Source of the DNA: Bathynomus jamesi
Lineage: Eukaryota > Arthropoda > Malacostraca > Isopoda > Cirolanidae
Assembly (NCBI GenBank): GCA_023014485.1
Contig: JAJOZX010000872.1
Coordinates: 551,001-615,000, forward strand
Direction: 5' to 3'
DNA: 64,000 nt
This document shows positions 1 through 11,028 of this stretch, piece by piece. The notes under the pieces are model-generated. The model was not told where the DNA came from and did not search any database. It saw nothing but the letters and a program-made list of their open reading frames with translations. Each line of letters begins with the position of its first letter. Position 1 is the first letter of the stretch. The position numbers and the translations under genes were made by a program.

Positions 1-1
1 G

Positions 2-1019
2 ACTTTCCGAGAGGTTCGTGACGCTGGTGCTGCGTTTGTTACACGTGCATGGGTGGCTATGCGCCTTGGAAAGTCAGAGGACTTTGTGAAAAGGAACTGG
101 CGGAAGTCAACTGAAGAGTGTGAGACAGAGTTTCGCGGTGGGCGGCCAGAGGTCCTCTCTCAGGAATCAAAGATCATCCTGGAGGGGTCGCGGCGCCGAA
201 AGAAGAGCTGCGGGTCTCTGGCCAAGATTCAGCTCCGACGCGACAAAACAGTAAGCCGTGAAACTATTCGATTGTTTCGTGCCCGGCAAGGTCTCAAGGC
301 CTGGCATGAGCTGGCGAAACCTCGGAAAACAGTGCTCAACATCGATGACAGGCTGTGGTTCGCAGATTATCTCAGCGAGGTGGAGGAAGCTGTCCTTGTC
401 CCATTCACTGTCAGCGACGAGTTTTTCGTTTGCGTGACCAGGAAACCAAATTCTCAAAATGACAGGGTATGGTCAGAGACTCCCGATGAAATCCCCGACG
501 AAGAGCGCTACCGGGAGTTACTAAAATCTCCTGACTGCGTGGGTGTTTTTGTCCTTTTCACTGCCCGCCGTCTGATGTGGATGATGAAGCCGTGCGGCCA
601 GAGCTGGGACGGAGCGTATTTTCGCCGATATCTCCTCGCCCAGCACGTCATTCCATTCCTGAAGGATCCTGCGAATGTTCTGGACGTTGAGGAGGTGACT
701 TTTCTGCACGACAAAGCCCTCCTGCATGAAGGCTCTTCAAACCCAGCAGCTGTTGCACGACAACAATGAGTGGCCGGGTAATTCACCAGACTTGAACGTG
801 TGTGAACATGTGGGATCCATCCTGAAAGACCGAGTGGAATCCCTGATGCATGCTGAACCACCAACCACCAGATTCTGCCGCCGGACCATGGAGCAGCACA
901 TCACAACAATCCTCCGAAATCTTGAGTACGACACTGACCTTTTCGAGTCTCTCCTCATCTAATACCCTTGCCGACTTGAAGCCGTCCGCCAAGCACAAGG
1001 AGGCAACACCAACTATTGA
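2..1019 (+). pseudogene. Tc1/mariner (DD37E-type) transposase, left end cut by window
   Basis: Transposase of the IS630-Tc1-mariner superfamily, which would cut and paste its own element at TA sites. The frame is open from base 2, so the protein starts left of the window. Visible in order: a helix-turn-helix part ending in SEDFVKRNW, a GRP linker, the first catalytic Asp in SDEFF followed by NDRVW, the second Asp in LHDKA, and the Glu in SPDLNVCEH. It is broken: a frameshift near 722 after LHDKAL, a deletion of about 9 residues before EWPGN compared with the copy at 23.4-24.5 kb, and an in-frame TAA at 960-962. The tail, ending GGNTNY, still matches that copy's GGNTKF. No right terminal repeat was found before the LINE that follows. 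Confidence 0.88.
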
Positions 1020-1104
1020 GTGGTTTTGTTTAGACGTAGAATTAAATTGTCTAAAAGATGCAACAATCAGTTTCTTGTACCTCTTAGTTTCATCTGTGCA
1101 GGGG

Positions 1105-2386
1105 GCGGGGGGCAATCATTATAAGAAGGGCGATGTGACCAGATGTAGCAATTACAGGGCCATCAGCCTCCTGTCGCACGCTTATAAGGTTCTCGCCAAG
1201 ATCATCCAAGCCAGAATCTGGACAGTAGCGGAAACGATCATGAATGAGGAACAAGCTGGGTTTAGAACTGGTAGAGGGCCAGTTGACCACATCTTTGGCC
1301 TATCACAAATCATAGAGATGAGAGAGAGAGAGAGATAGAGAGACTGTTTTTTTAATGACTTTAGACAGGCCTTCGACTCGGTGTGGAGAGAGGGCATGTT
1401 TAGGGTGGTGGAGCGCTACGGAGTTGAGCGGCAGATGGTTGATCTCATCAGGCGACTTTACTCTGCGACCAGTGCCGTGGTGAAGAAGGGACATATTTTA
1501 ACAAGGAGATTCTGGACTGACAGAGGAGTGATGCAGGGGTGCCCGCTTTCGCCGCAACTGTAACATCTTTATTGAAACGGTGATGGCGGTCGCGCTGGAG
1601 GGGTATGATGGAGGAGCAGAGGTGGCCGGATTGCGTATCACGATCTGAGATACGCAGATGATATCGTGCTACTGGCAGAATGACTTGTAGAGGGCCTTGA
1701 GGAGAGCTGTGCGAAATATAGGTTGAATATCAATCTCGGCAATACAAAATGTATGAAGATTGGCAGGGTGGAAGGGAACATGGTTTTATACTTGACATCT
1801 GGTAGAATTGAACAGGTCCAAAATTTTAAACACTTTGGTGTACATGTCACTGATAAGATTGATTCAAACGGAGATTTCAGAGAGGCTATTGTTGGGCTGT
1901 ATGGCTCTTGGAAGGCTGTCAACGGTCTAGAAGGACACCACAATATCGCGAGAACTAAAGATGCGGCTGCTCAATTCTGTGGTGCTACCACTAACGGTGC
2001 TGTACGGAGCAGAATGCTGGATTTTGAAGAGAAGGGATGAAAGGAAACTATTGGCTTTTGAGATGAGGTGTATGCGGAGAGCGAATAACATAAGATGGGA
2101 CCAGAGATTAACAAACAAAGGAGTAAGAAGGATAGCGGGAGCGAGGGGGAACATACTTGACAGGGTGCGAGACATAGAGAGATGGTTTGGCCACGTCATG
2201 AGGATGGACGGAGAGAGGTGGCCAAATGCACTTTTGCACGGAAGGGCCCATGTTGACAGACCGAGAGGAAGACCAGAGACATCGTGGTTCAAAGCAATCA
2301 GAGGAGCAAACGGCGAATTAAGCATGAGGGAGCTGTTTGATTTGGCTGGCGAGCGACCGACGGGAGTGGAGAAGATATCGACATGA
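1105..2386 (+). pseudogene. RTE-type LINE reverse transcriptase remnant
   Basis: The 3' two thirds of a non-LTR retrotransposon polymerase. Motifs in order: NYRAISLLSHAYKVLAKII, EEQAGFR, a (GA)n slippage at 1318-1340 that breaks the frame, GVMQGCPLSP, YADDIVLLAE at 1651-1680 (intact catalytic Asp pair, then TGA), and from 1961 a C-terminal domain with YGAECWILKRRDERKL, RWFGHVMRM and RPRGRPETSW. That C-terminal signature is typical of RTE-clade proteins. At least four frame changes or stops make it dead. The endonuclease is absent, so the copy is 5' truncated. It starts about 85 bp after the preceding transposase. Confidence 0.85.
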
Positions 2387-2862
2387 CAGATGGGACCGAA
2401 CCCGACGAGAGCCGGACGGGATTTAATGAATGATACATTAATTAAATATAGAGCTATACATGTACTCAATTGCGTCATAACTTTCGATTATGAATGTGTA
2501 GTCAATGATATTGAAAAATGACTTCCTTACTTTATTTTTATTTTTGTCAAAAAATTGTAATAAAATCTGACCTACCTGGTTTATGTGATCTTTGTTCTTG
2601 ACCCCAACAAAGTTTACATAAGTAACAACCATCGATTTTGCGAGTTTTTAACGAAACTAACGCAACAAGTCATTCATTTGACACCTTAAACGCTGCAAAG
2701 TTTCAAATTATCCTGTTCTACATCCTGATATAAATATATAACTACTCGAGTAGATTGCTAAAACAATGGCTGTTAATAATTTATTTCCTCCACAAACTGG
2801 GAATCGAGGATTTAATACTGGGAAGAAGAGAGAAATCTTATAGAAAGACATCACAGGATCAT
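2387..2862. other. AT-rich spacer, nothing recognised
   Basis: Short remnant of the preceding LINE tail (TTAATTAAATATAG) and then unique-looking AT-rich sequence. No coding frame, terminal repeat or RNA gene is visible. Confidence 0.5.
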
Positions 2863-2870
2863 AAGATGGA

Positions 2871-3623
2871 TTGAACAAGGCTAGAGAGCTTTCAATAAAG
2901 AAAGAATGGAGAAAATTAAACAACAAAGTGGATATATGGACAAGAACTTGGCCGAGAACGAAAGCAGAAGTGATACGTCGAAGTTTTAGGAAGATCAGTT
3001 TAGAACAGAGAAAAGTACAGCATAAAACAAAGAAAGATTCCCTTGCATTAAATTTCAAGACCAAATTGGAGATATGGACAAGTAGTGTAGAGAAAGAAAA
3101 AATGATACGGGGAGGTTTTATGAAGATGAATTTAGAGGGGAGCAAAGTACAACGTCAACAAGAGAAACATGTCCTTCCATTAAGTATTAAGAAATAAGTG
3201 AAGCTACAACAAAGTTGTGGAGAGAGAAGGAAAGAAGAAGTGATGCTTGGAAGTTTCATGATGATGAATTCAGAACATAAGCAAGAGAAAGATGCCCTGA
3301 CATTAGGTGTCAAGGAAAAACTGGAGCTATAACAAAGTTGTGGAGAGAGAAGGAAAGAAGGAATGATACGTGCAAGGTTTATAAAGATGACCTTAGAAAG
3401 GAACAAAGGACATCAACAAAAGAAACGTGTTCTTCCATTAAGTATTAAGAAATAAGTGACGTTACAACAAAGTTGTGGAGAGAGAAGGAAAAAAGGAGTG
3501 ATACGTAGAGGTTTCATGATGATGAATTTAAACCATAAGCGAGTGAAAGATTCCCTGACATTAGATACCAGAAAAAAAGTAGAAATATGTGCAGACAGTG
3601 TAGAGAACAGGAAAGGAGATTAG
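2871..3623 (+). pseudogene. Decayed tandem-repeat protein gene, alternating A/B repeats of about 43 codons
   Basis: One reading frame holds for 250 codons, interrupted only by three TAA stops (3195, 3330, 3453), and is built of about six lysine- and glutamate-rich repeats of 39-46 residues. Each unit has an aromatic block (EIWTSSVEKEK or QQSCGERRK), then xIRRxFMKMN, then a basic segment. Two alternating versions end in VLPLSIKK or in KDSLTL, so the higher-order period is two units: the segment CATTAAGTATTAAGAAATAA recurs at 3178 and 3436, exactly 258 bp apart. All length changes are multiples of three, which suggests past coding constraint, although simple in-frame unequal crossing-over could also do this. 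No known family is recognised. Purine-rich sequence continues to about 3960 without clear repeats. Confidence 0.5.
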
Positions 3624-4401
3624 GTATGAATGAATATGGGGAGGAAACATTAAGAGAAAGAGCTTTTGAAGAGTAAAGATGATAAAGACAAAACTTGAAA
3701 GAAAAGTATGAAAAATCAGGAGCCATTGAAAATTAACGGAAAAGATATGAAAAGGGAAAATGGCGAAAACTATTTCAATGGAGAAGAGGTAAAAAGAGGA
3801 AAACGATGAAGGACTCAAACAAATTGTAGGAAGAAAAAAAGTAGGAAAGATATGGAACAGAAATGGAATGAGGATGAAACCACGAATTTAATGCAAGGAC
3901 AAGCACTGAACTCTGACAAAATGCAACCTTAGAGAAGGGAAAAAAACGAGGAGGATCACCGAAATCTTATTGAAGGCATAAAAAATTCTGCTTCGAATTC
4001 ATCATTGAAAAAGAATTTTAAAGAAATAATTTACCTTTTTGTAAATATGTAAATAGAAAAATTAAAATTTACTTCATTAATTAAAGTATTCGTAATCTTC
4101 GGCTTTTGTTTCCTTATCCTAATGTTTGAAACTGGTTTGAAATGTCTTTTTTTTTGCATTTTTTATTGCATTGAGTTATTGTGTGTGTATTAAATAAAAT
4201 AAAATGAAAAAAAATTAAACCTCAAACATTAAATTACACTACTTAAGTCTTAATTTCATTACCCTTTAACTCTATTTCCTCTAAAGTGACAAGGCAAAGC
4301 TATTGTTCACGCATTCGGCTTCACTTTTGTTCAGTAAATGTATGAAAATTTAGTCACAACATTTCGGAGGCTATATGGGTTATTTTTTTAACACTGGATT
4401 T

Positions 4402-4403
<2 letters not shown>
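3624..4403. other. Purine-rich then AT-rich spacer
   Basis: 3624-3960 is strongly purine-biased (GAAAAG-rich), probably a degenerate extension of the repeat array to its left. 3960-4403 is AT-rich. No gene is recognised. Confidence 0.4.

Positions 4404-4447
<44 letters not shown>
4404..4447. repeat. (GT)n microsatellite
   Basis: An uninterrupted run of about 22 GT dinucleotides. Confidence 0.95.
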
Positions 4448-4450
<3 letters not shown>

Positions 4451-4489
4451 TTTATATTAAATTTGCGAGATGTTCAAATGATATTACTC

Positions 4490-5057
4490 TTTCCTTCAAT
4501 CTTTATGCAATAGTACAATTAGTTTTTGTTCATTCACCTGGTATACCACTTTCCCATCGTTTTTTTACATCTTCCACAGCCATGCAACCATCACACTACC
4601 TCCACATTTGGTCATTTCATTACATACACAATCACTTCCTGTTGACTTTCCTTTCTTCAGCTTGCGTATTCGTTCAACTACTATTAATCTGATGCCTTCC
4701 ACTCCCTGGTATAACACTTCTGTACATACGCCACCAAAATCAACAGCATCCACAGTTGTCCCCTGTCCATCTACCCCACCTACCAGCTCGCTAAAATAGT
4801 CTTTAAATCCCTAATGTATATGTTCACCTTGCACAAACACATCGCCATTCTTATCTTCTATATTACCAGTAATTCCACCAAAAACACCTTTGCATTTTCT
4901 CTTCTTTCCAGAATAACTTTCTTCTCCCAATGCGACCCATTATTCTTCTTCCTAAGTCTCCATTTACTCTCTCTTTACTTCTTTTCACTCGTTTAACACT
5001 CTTCTTGCACTCTTTGTCGAACACATTAAATCTGTTCTTTTCACCACTAAAGAGCAA
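4490..5057 (-). pseudogene. LINE fragment, linker to start of reverse transcriptase
   Basis: Read on the minus strand this is the part of a non-LTR polymerase just before and into the first polymerase blocks: a basic segment ending GRIGRRKLFWKEEK, then KNGDVFVQGE, FKDYFSEL, and IRKLKKGKSTGSD with NEMTKCGG, the equivalent of the usual KNGKAAGPDxIxNEMLKYGG. Stops and frameshifts separate the pieces. It may belong to the same RTE-type family as the copy at 1.1-2.4 kb but covers a different part, so this cannot be tested by eye. Confidence 0.7.
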
Positions 5058-6056
5058 AACACTGGATTCATGAGATTGGGAGGGTGTTTTATTCCTATCG
5101 GTGATCCAGGATTGATCCCCTATGCATTCTTGTCTTTGTAACTGATGCGCGAGTTTTCGGTCCTCGGATCAAGCGTCGTGCTCACCCCATGGAGAATGGG
5201 AAATGGATCCTTAGATAACGTATGCATGGCATGTCTCAAATTTATAATATTTCACTCAACAACCCTAATGCCAAAAATACATTTAGTTAAAACTGGCGCT
5301 CTCAGAAACTAAGTTCAAAAACCTTAACAGTGAAAACCAAGTCATTATCGAGTATCGTAAAAGTTTGAGCAATATTCCTACATAAATAACACTTTCACTA
5401 TATGTAAATTTATTAAAATTCCCCTACTTTTGTCAACCCTTATACTATAGAGCAATATACTAACAAAGATTACAAATAAAATTATAAACAAATATGGCCT
5501 ACCAAAAATCGACGACCCATTTAAGAGTTTGGATTTATTATATCTCTCCCGGATTCTCTTCGACTCCCAAAAACCCATAAACCTGATTTGTAAATTAAAG
5601 CAATTCTACTGACATTTTCAAACAATAACCATTGGTCAAATGTTGCAAAATTTCTCGTTCAACCCTCTTCTATTTCAGTTAACATTTAACTAATATATTA
5701 AACTTTCCCATACCAATTAACAGCTTCCAGCTACTTCATGGCAACTTTCCATAGATATATTTTTTACTAATATTCTCGTATCAGAAGCAATAAACACTCG
5801 TTTAGATCAGTTTCTAGATTTACCTTTTGATATTAAATTTGAATAGGAAATAATAATATTCTCCATTTAGCAGTCCTTGACATCTATTTTACCTTGCCTT
5901 TAAAACTCAATATGTAAACTCTTGCCACTGATTCTTTAATTAAGAACATCGTGACAAGTACTTATACCTTCCTTTGTTACTAACTACCAACAAAAATGGC
6001 ACCAATATTACGCTACATATTTTAAAGCCTATTGGTTATTTAACTATCCTTTAAAC
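5058..6056. other. AT-rich spacer, nothing recognised
   Basis: No coding similarity, terminal repeats or RNA genes seen. 5085-5220 is less AT-rich and could be an old repeat. Confidence 0.4.
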
Positions 6057-6258
6057 CAGGGGTGTCCAACCTTTTTTCATGAAGGTCCATATTTCAATTA
6101 ATGACCCACACCGAGGGCCAGTGTGCAAATTTTAGATAAAATTTTATTTCAAAATTAAATTTTACTGAAATAAAATATGACATTAGATAATGAATTTTCA
6201 GTATCCGCCAGCCGGGTCTGATACAAATCTTTGGCGGGCCGTATGTTGGACAAGCCTG
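6057..6258. mobile_element. Non-autonomous hAT miniature element with 8-bp TSD
   Basis: The ends are imperfect inverted repeats: CAGGGGTGTCCAACCTT on the left and CAGGCTTGTCCAACATACGG read from the right. Both sides are flanked by the same 8-bp target duplication CTTTAAAC (6049-6056 and 6259-6266), the hAT signature. It is 202 bp with no coding capacity. The GGCGGGCCG near the right end fits the familiar hAT subterminal pattern. Confidence 0.9.
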
Positions 6259-6287
6259 CTTTAAACTATCAGAACTTCCCAGATTGC

Positions 6288-6342
6288 GCACGCGCGCGCG
6301 CGCGCACACACACACACACACGCATATTTACACACACACACC
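6288..6342. repeat. (CG)n(CA)n alternating purine-pyrimidine tract
   Basis: About 8 CG dinucleotides run straight into CA repeats, giving some 50 bp of alternating purine and pyrimidine. Confidence 0.9.
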
Positions 6343-6749
6343 ACTTGTGCGAGGAAAACAAGGGTATTCTGTCTGGAATTAATAAAAAAGAAAAATAATA
6401 AATAATAGTGATAAAATTAAATGATACTTATAATAATAAAGATTAGTAAATTAGATTATAATGAGGTGCGCTGCAGAAATATTGAAATAATAACGACAGA
6501 ATAGAGAAAAAGTAGGGTTAGAGTTACCAAAGGTTTAGAGAGTTTTTATTCTAGTTTTTGAGGGATTAATTATTCAACCTTGAGGCGTAGTTTTCTTTAA
6601 ATTTTATTCCGTTGGAGTTTACGAACGAAGTTTATTTCCGTGTTGAGTCTACACACACATATAAAGAACAACTATTATTCTTAAATAATTAATTATCCTC
6701 CTCAAAGTTTTATGTCTGCGTGTAATAATATATATAATATATATATATA

Positions 6750-6798
<49 letters not shown>

Positions 6799-7011
6799 AC
6801 CTCAACTAAACTAGATAAAGTTAACATTAAATAACAACAGTGTAAATCAGAAAACTATGATCTTTGAATGGCGAGATTCAATGAAGGAAAAAACGAGAGA
6901 ACTCCGATTCTGATAAAATAAACGCAATACGAATATGTTAGAATAGAGGCCTGTATGCGGAAGCTCTGTGACTGGGGATGCTTTTGTTTTTTTTGTCCAG
7001 TTTACGCAGGA
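6343..7011. other. AT-rich spacer with (TA)n tract
   Basis: Contains a (TA)n run at about 6729-6791. No coding region recognised. Confidence 0.5.
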
Positions 7012-7313
7012 CAGTGGTTCCCAACTCGTTTGAATCCACCGCCCGCTTTTCACCAAACGGTACGTTTGAACTTCCCCTCCATCGATATAAGGCAAACAAT
7101 ACATGATCAGTGAATGTAACTATTTGAAAAATAATCACAATACAATGAATACATTCATATTTATTGATCAACTCATCTAATTTTACGTTACATTACATTA
7201 CAATTACATTACATTACTTAGGTTTTATGTCATTCAGTCCTTTCTCCTACCGCCTCCCTAAACTTTACAAACGTCCACTGGGAGGTGGTACTGCCCCCCG
7301 TTGGGAACCACTG
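7012..7313. mobile_element. Non-autonomous hAT-like miniature element
   Basis: Inverted ends CAGTGGTTCCCAAC and, from the right, CAGTGGTTCCCAACGG, almost identical to the element at 39038-39243. The flanking octamers (ACGCAGGA and GTGTAGCG) do not match, so the target duplication has decayed or one end was rearranged. 302 bp with a TTACATTACA short repeat inside. Confidence 0.75.
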
Positions 7314-7680
7314 GTGTAGCGGAAGCCTGAGCTAGTACGAGTGTGACTATGATTAATATGAGTAAATTGGTGCTGCCTTGGGAGGAAACAAATTTGTGGT
7401 GCATCTTGCTCCTGAGAATTATGCACCTGGACTGATAACAGCTGGAGGGGTTTGCAATAAAAACTAACGAAAAATGCGAGAAAACGAATAAGGATTTGGA
7501 TGTTCTTTGAACTGGGCTAACACGGAGCATAGTTATTTTCACTGGTGATGAACTACTCACATCGTACGTCAGTACATTGAGCCCCCGTTTGCTTGGGAAT
7601 GCTGTTGCGAGCTGCTCGTACTCTGAAATGGGAGTATGGACGGAATGATGCTTTGTGTGTAAAAACATTTTACTTTTCAA
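7314..7680. other. Spacer with unassigned open frame
   Basis: A minus-strand frame stays open across this stretch (to 7680, starting inside the hAT miniature) but has no recognisable domain, and its 3' part lies in the transposon. No support for a gene. Confidence 0.4.
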
Positions 7681-8200
7681 CTTTTAATCCTTCTTAAGTT
7701 AAGAAAACACCGATTTTGATGATCCTTCGCATACTTTAAACGAGCTTCTTTGTGCGCTTTTCGTAGCATTGTTTTTTTTCGTGCAACCGTTCCATGCAGA
7801 CCATTCTTTCTCAATGCACGACGTACAGTAGTAGAGGGATGGACATCGACCTTAGATAGTTTTAATGTTTGGTAAATATTACCCGGATTCGCAGTATCCA
7901 TTCTTTCAATCCGTCTAGGTGTACTTTCCTGAAATCTTGCAAGGTCGTCCACACCTTGGTAGAGTTTTGATTGTTCCGAAACCTTTCCTCCACTTTATAA
8001 CTGCAGTAACCCTCAGAAATGGAATTTAAAGTTGTTCTCCTATCTTCCTATACAGTAACTCTTTCCAGACTCATGTGCACCAATAACAGATCTGTTAAGA
8101 TCTGTAGACATATCATTACCACGACGACCCATTGTTTACTTATCGCTTGTACAGTCACCCGTCTTCCATGAAGATTCAGAGAAAAAATTCTAGAATTCAG
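7681..8200 (-). pseudogene. Tc1-type transposase fragment, N-terminal half
   Basis: Minus-strand remnant of the same Tc1 family as the element at 11029-12658. It holds the start MGRRG (ATG at 8133), the DNA-binding region with RRALRKNGLHGTVARKK at about 7770-7830, and stops near KYAKDHQ where similarity ends. Compared with the other copy it has lost everything after the helix-turn-helix region and its outer terminal repeats. In-frame stops are present between the start and the paired domain. Not functional. Confidence 0.8.
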
Positions 8201-8859
8201 AATTCATCGATTCGTAGTACCTGGTATTCCATGCATTAAAACCAAGCTCACCCTCTCGTCTGTTAATTTCGCAGCCATCCCCTACCTAAAACAAAAAAAT
8301 AATATATATATTTGCTGTTTTACAGATGATTAAAACACTAACTGGCAATTATAAACAAACAAAAAATACAAAACATCTTTATTGCGGATCATTCACAATC
8401 CATAGCCACTTAACCTAACATACAAGTACAATCTTACGTATACAGTGAACTTAATACAAAAATAAGGCCAACATAGCCACTTAACCTAACATATTGGCAT
8501 ACTGTTTGATTAATTATCTGACAATTTTATGTATATTGTTATTAGATGAGACATCTTATAACACTTATAACATAGTCACTTACTATAACACAACCTAATA
8601 TGCATATATAATCCTGCTACATTACAAAAATAAGGTATTGTAAACCAGCAGTTGTCAACCAAGACTGCTATATAGGTGAGAGGTACACAGTATCTGAAGA
8701 CAGGACATTATATAATAGCACATTAGAGGAGCTGTTTTAGACCCTAGTAATGAAATTATATATATTCTTCCGGATTAACATTTGGCTGGTAGGTAGGTTA
8801 CGCGTAATATAAAACTGGCACTGCACCATTTTGGTTCCCTAAATAGCATACGAAAATTA
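8201..8859. other. AT-rich stretch, possible LINE 3' UTR
   Basis: A duplicated phrase ATAGCCACTTAACCTAACAT occurs at about 8401 and 8474. The position, downstream of the minus-strand LINE, suggests a 3' untranslated region, but no poly(A)-like end or target duplication is visible. Confidence 0.35.
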
Positions 8860-11028
8860 TTATAAGCAACAGAGTTTATTCATAGAATTTTTTGTATAGT
8901 TCCACCACAGATGGGATGTATACAATGCAGTACAGTAAGTTCTAAAAACATAAATTTTAACCGATTCTGAACACATACCAAATTTCCTTACTAGCATGTT
9001 ACCCTGTACATACAGCTTTTTACGTTGCCTCTCAATATCAAGTTCATCTCGCAGCTCGTGAATAATTACATGACCTAAGTATTTGTGTGTGTCTTTGACA
9101 GGTATAGTCTGACCATTCATTTCAAAAGATCCACATGACACGTTTCAGTGGATTACACCTAAAAATCAAAATACAACTCTCTGCCCCATTATAGGTGATG
9201 TCATTTTCTATACCATATTGTTCACGTATCTCTAATAGTACTCTCAGCCCATGGGGAGGGGGTGACAGAAGAACAAGTTCATCAGCATACATTAAATGAT
9301 TAATTTTTTCCTTTCCAATGACAGCCAGTACGTGCAGTTTTTAGTTCATTGGTAAGGTTATCCATGTGTATATACAGAAAACATAGGGTGATAATATACC
9401 TCCTTGCCTAACACCATTAGTCACCTCACAACCTGGTGATACGGTGCTTTTCCATCTTACAAACATGGTCTGCTCTGTATACCAGAATGCAAGTATCCTA
9501 AGTATATATTTAGGTACCCCTCGACACGAGATTCTTGAAAGGTTTGTGATGGTTAACTATCAAATGTTTTTGATGCATCCAAAAAACAGGAATATACATT
9601 GCTATTTGACATCCTGTACTTTAGGACGGCTTCCTTTAGGCATATAAATACACATGTCAGTACCATGTTTCACTCTAAAGCCAAACTGCTTGTCATAAGT
9701 CTGCAAGTAAATGCTTGTCCTATTAATTATAAATGACATATTCTAACACTTTAGAAAGTATACTGGCAAATGCTATTGGCCTATAATTATTCTTATCACA
9801 GATACTAGCACCCTTATTTTTAACAAATGGCAACAATACAACTGACAAAATGAACTGTGGCAATGTGGCAAGTACCCATGTATCATACAGCTTGTGAAAC
9901 ACATGCAAGCATAGGTATTATACGAGGGCTACAACATTTTAAATGTTCTGCTTGTATGCCATCTAGGCCACAATTTTTTTTATCATCTAACTTATGAATA
10001 GCCTGCCAGATTTCTGAGTCATTAATTAGTTGCTCCTCAGAGCGTTCGACATTTAGGTATATATTTAGTCTATCCCCCCCGAAACAATTAAATAGGGTTT
10101 CATAATGATTTTTCCAGTTCTGCAATGGTCTTTGCACCATGTACACCCTCTATTACATTTGGCAAGGTAAGATTAGTATTGTTAATTTTATTAACCTCCT
10201 TCCAGAATTCCCTACTGGAAGTATTGCTATTGCCTAATTTTCTGGCTAAAGATTCTCTTCGAAGATTCTCTTCATTTTTCCTTATAAATCTAAGAGCACC
10301 CTTGAACGTAGCACGAGTTCTATTTTTCAGTTGGAAGAGTTCCCCCTGCCTAGGTTTCCCCATAGCAACCCATTCCACGAATACATTTTTTGCTACATCA
10401 TACCCTGAATTGACATTTACTTTTTCCCATTTTTTATTCTTAAAGCTACTTCCACTCGCAGCCTTAATGGCATGTTGAAGCTCACCGTAATACTTATTTA
10501 AGAGATCTATATGGTTTACATCATCACAGGAGGGATTCCTACAAACCAAAGCTTCTGCAGGAATCCTCACAAGCCTTAGTAGTGCATCAGTCTGCATTGT
10601 ATAGTAAGATACCTCAGAGTGACTAAGATTTGACCAAATAACCTTATAGTAATCAGCATTATCACAGTCATTGTCTAAGTCAGGTGCTACCATACAATCA
10701 AGCTCTATGGTACTACAAATGGGATATGATCAGATTCAAATACATCATAAAGTACAGACATGGTATTGATTATATTATAACCATCGTGGGAGACTATACA
10801 GTGGTCTAGCCACGAGCGAGTCCCCCAAAGCATCACTAACATGTGTAAATGAGTCATTAGGGAGTAGCAATTTACTGGCAAGTTTGTAGTCGCATGCCTC
10901 ACAGTAATTGATAAGAAGCTTAGCAAAATCTGAACCAGGTTTAGTGATATCAGCCGTAATCAGCACAGTTTGCCACTTTGTTCTAAGATGCTGCTTTCTC
11001 ACCAGACTAACTTTCGTAAACTGAAACA
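8860..11028 (-). pseudogene. Minus-strand LINE (endonuclease plus reverse transcriptase), broken
   Basis: A non-LTR element read from 11028 down. 11041-10705 carries the end of an apurinic-type endonuclease, with LITADI, a split FTHVSD and TRSWLDHCIVS, and the terminal SDHIPFVV. 10693-10100 is the linker region with FWKEVNKINN. 10146-9723 starts the polymerase: CGLDGIQAEHLK, FVKNKGA and NNYRPIAFASILSKVLE. Around 9290 the catalytic loop reads YADELVLLSPP, with the second Asp changed to Glu. 9141-8860 is the C-terminal part with HKYLGHVI and YCTALYTSHLW. Many frameshifts. It is cut exactly at the left end of the Tc1 element and no endonuclease start is seen on the other side. It resembles the copies at 34.8-36.7 and 58.2-58.7 kb; I do not assign a clade. 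Confidence 0.8.

Noticed and set aside
1927..2478. 183-codon minus-strand frame
   Set aside because: Antisense shadow of the RTE C-terminal domain.
7258..7680. 140-codon minus-strand frame with a hydrophobic stretch
   Set aside because: It begins in unique sequence and ends inside a hAT miniature; no domain, splice or codon-bias support.
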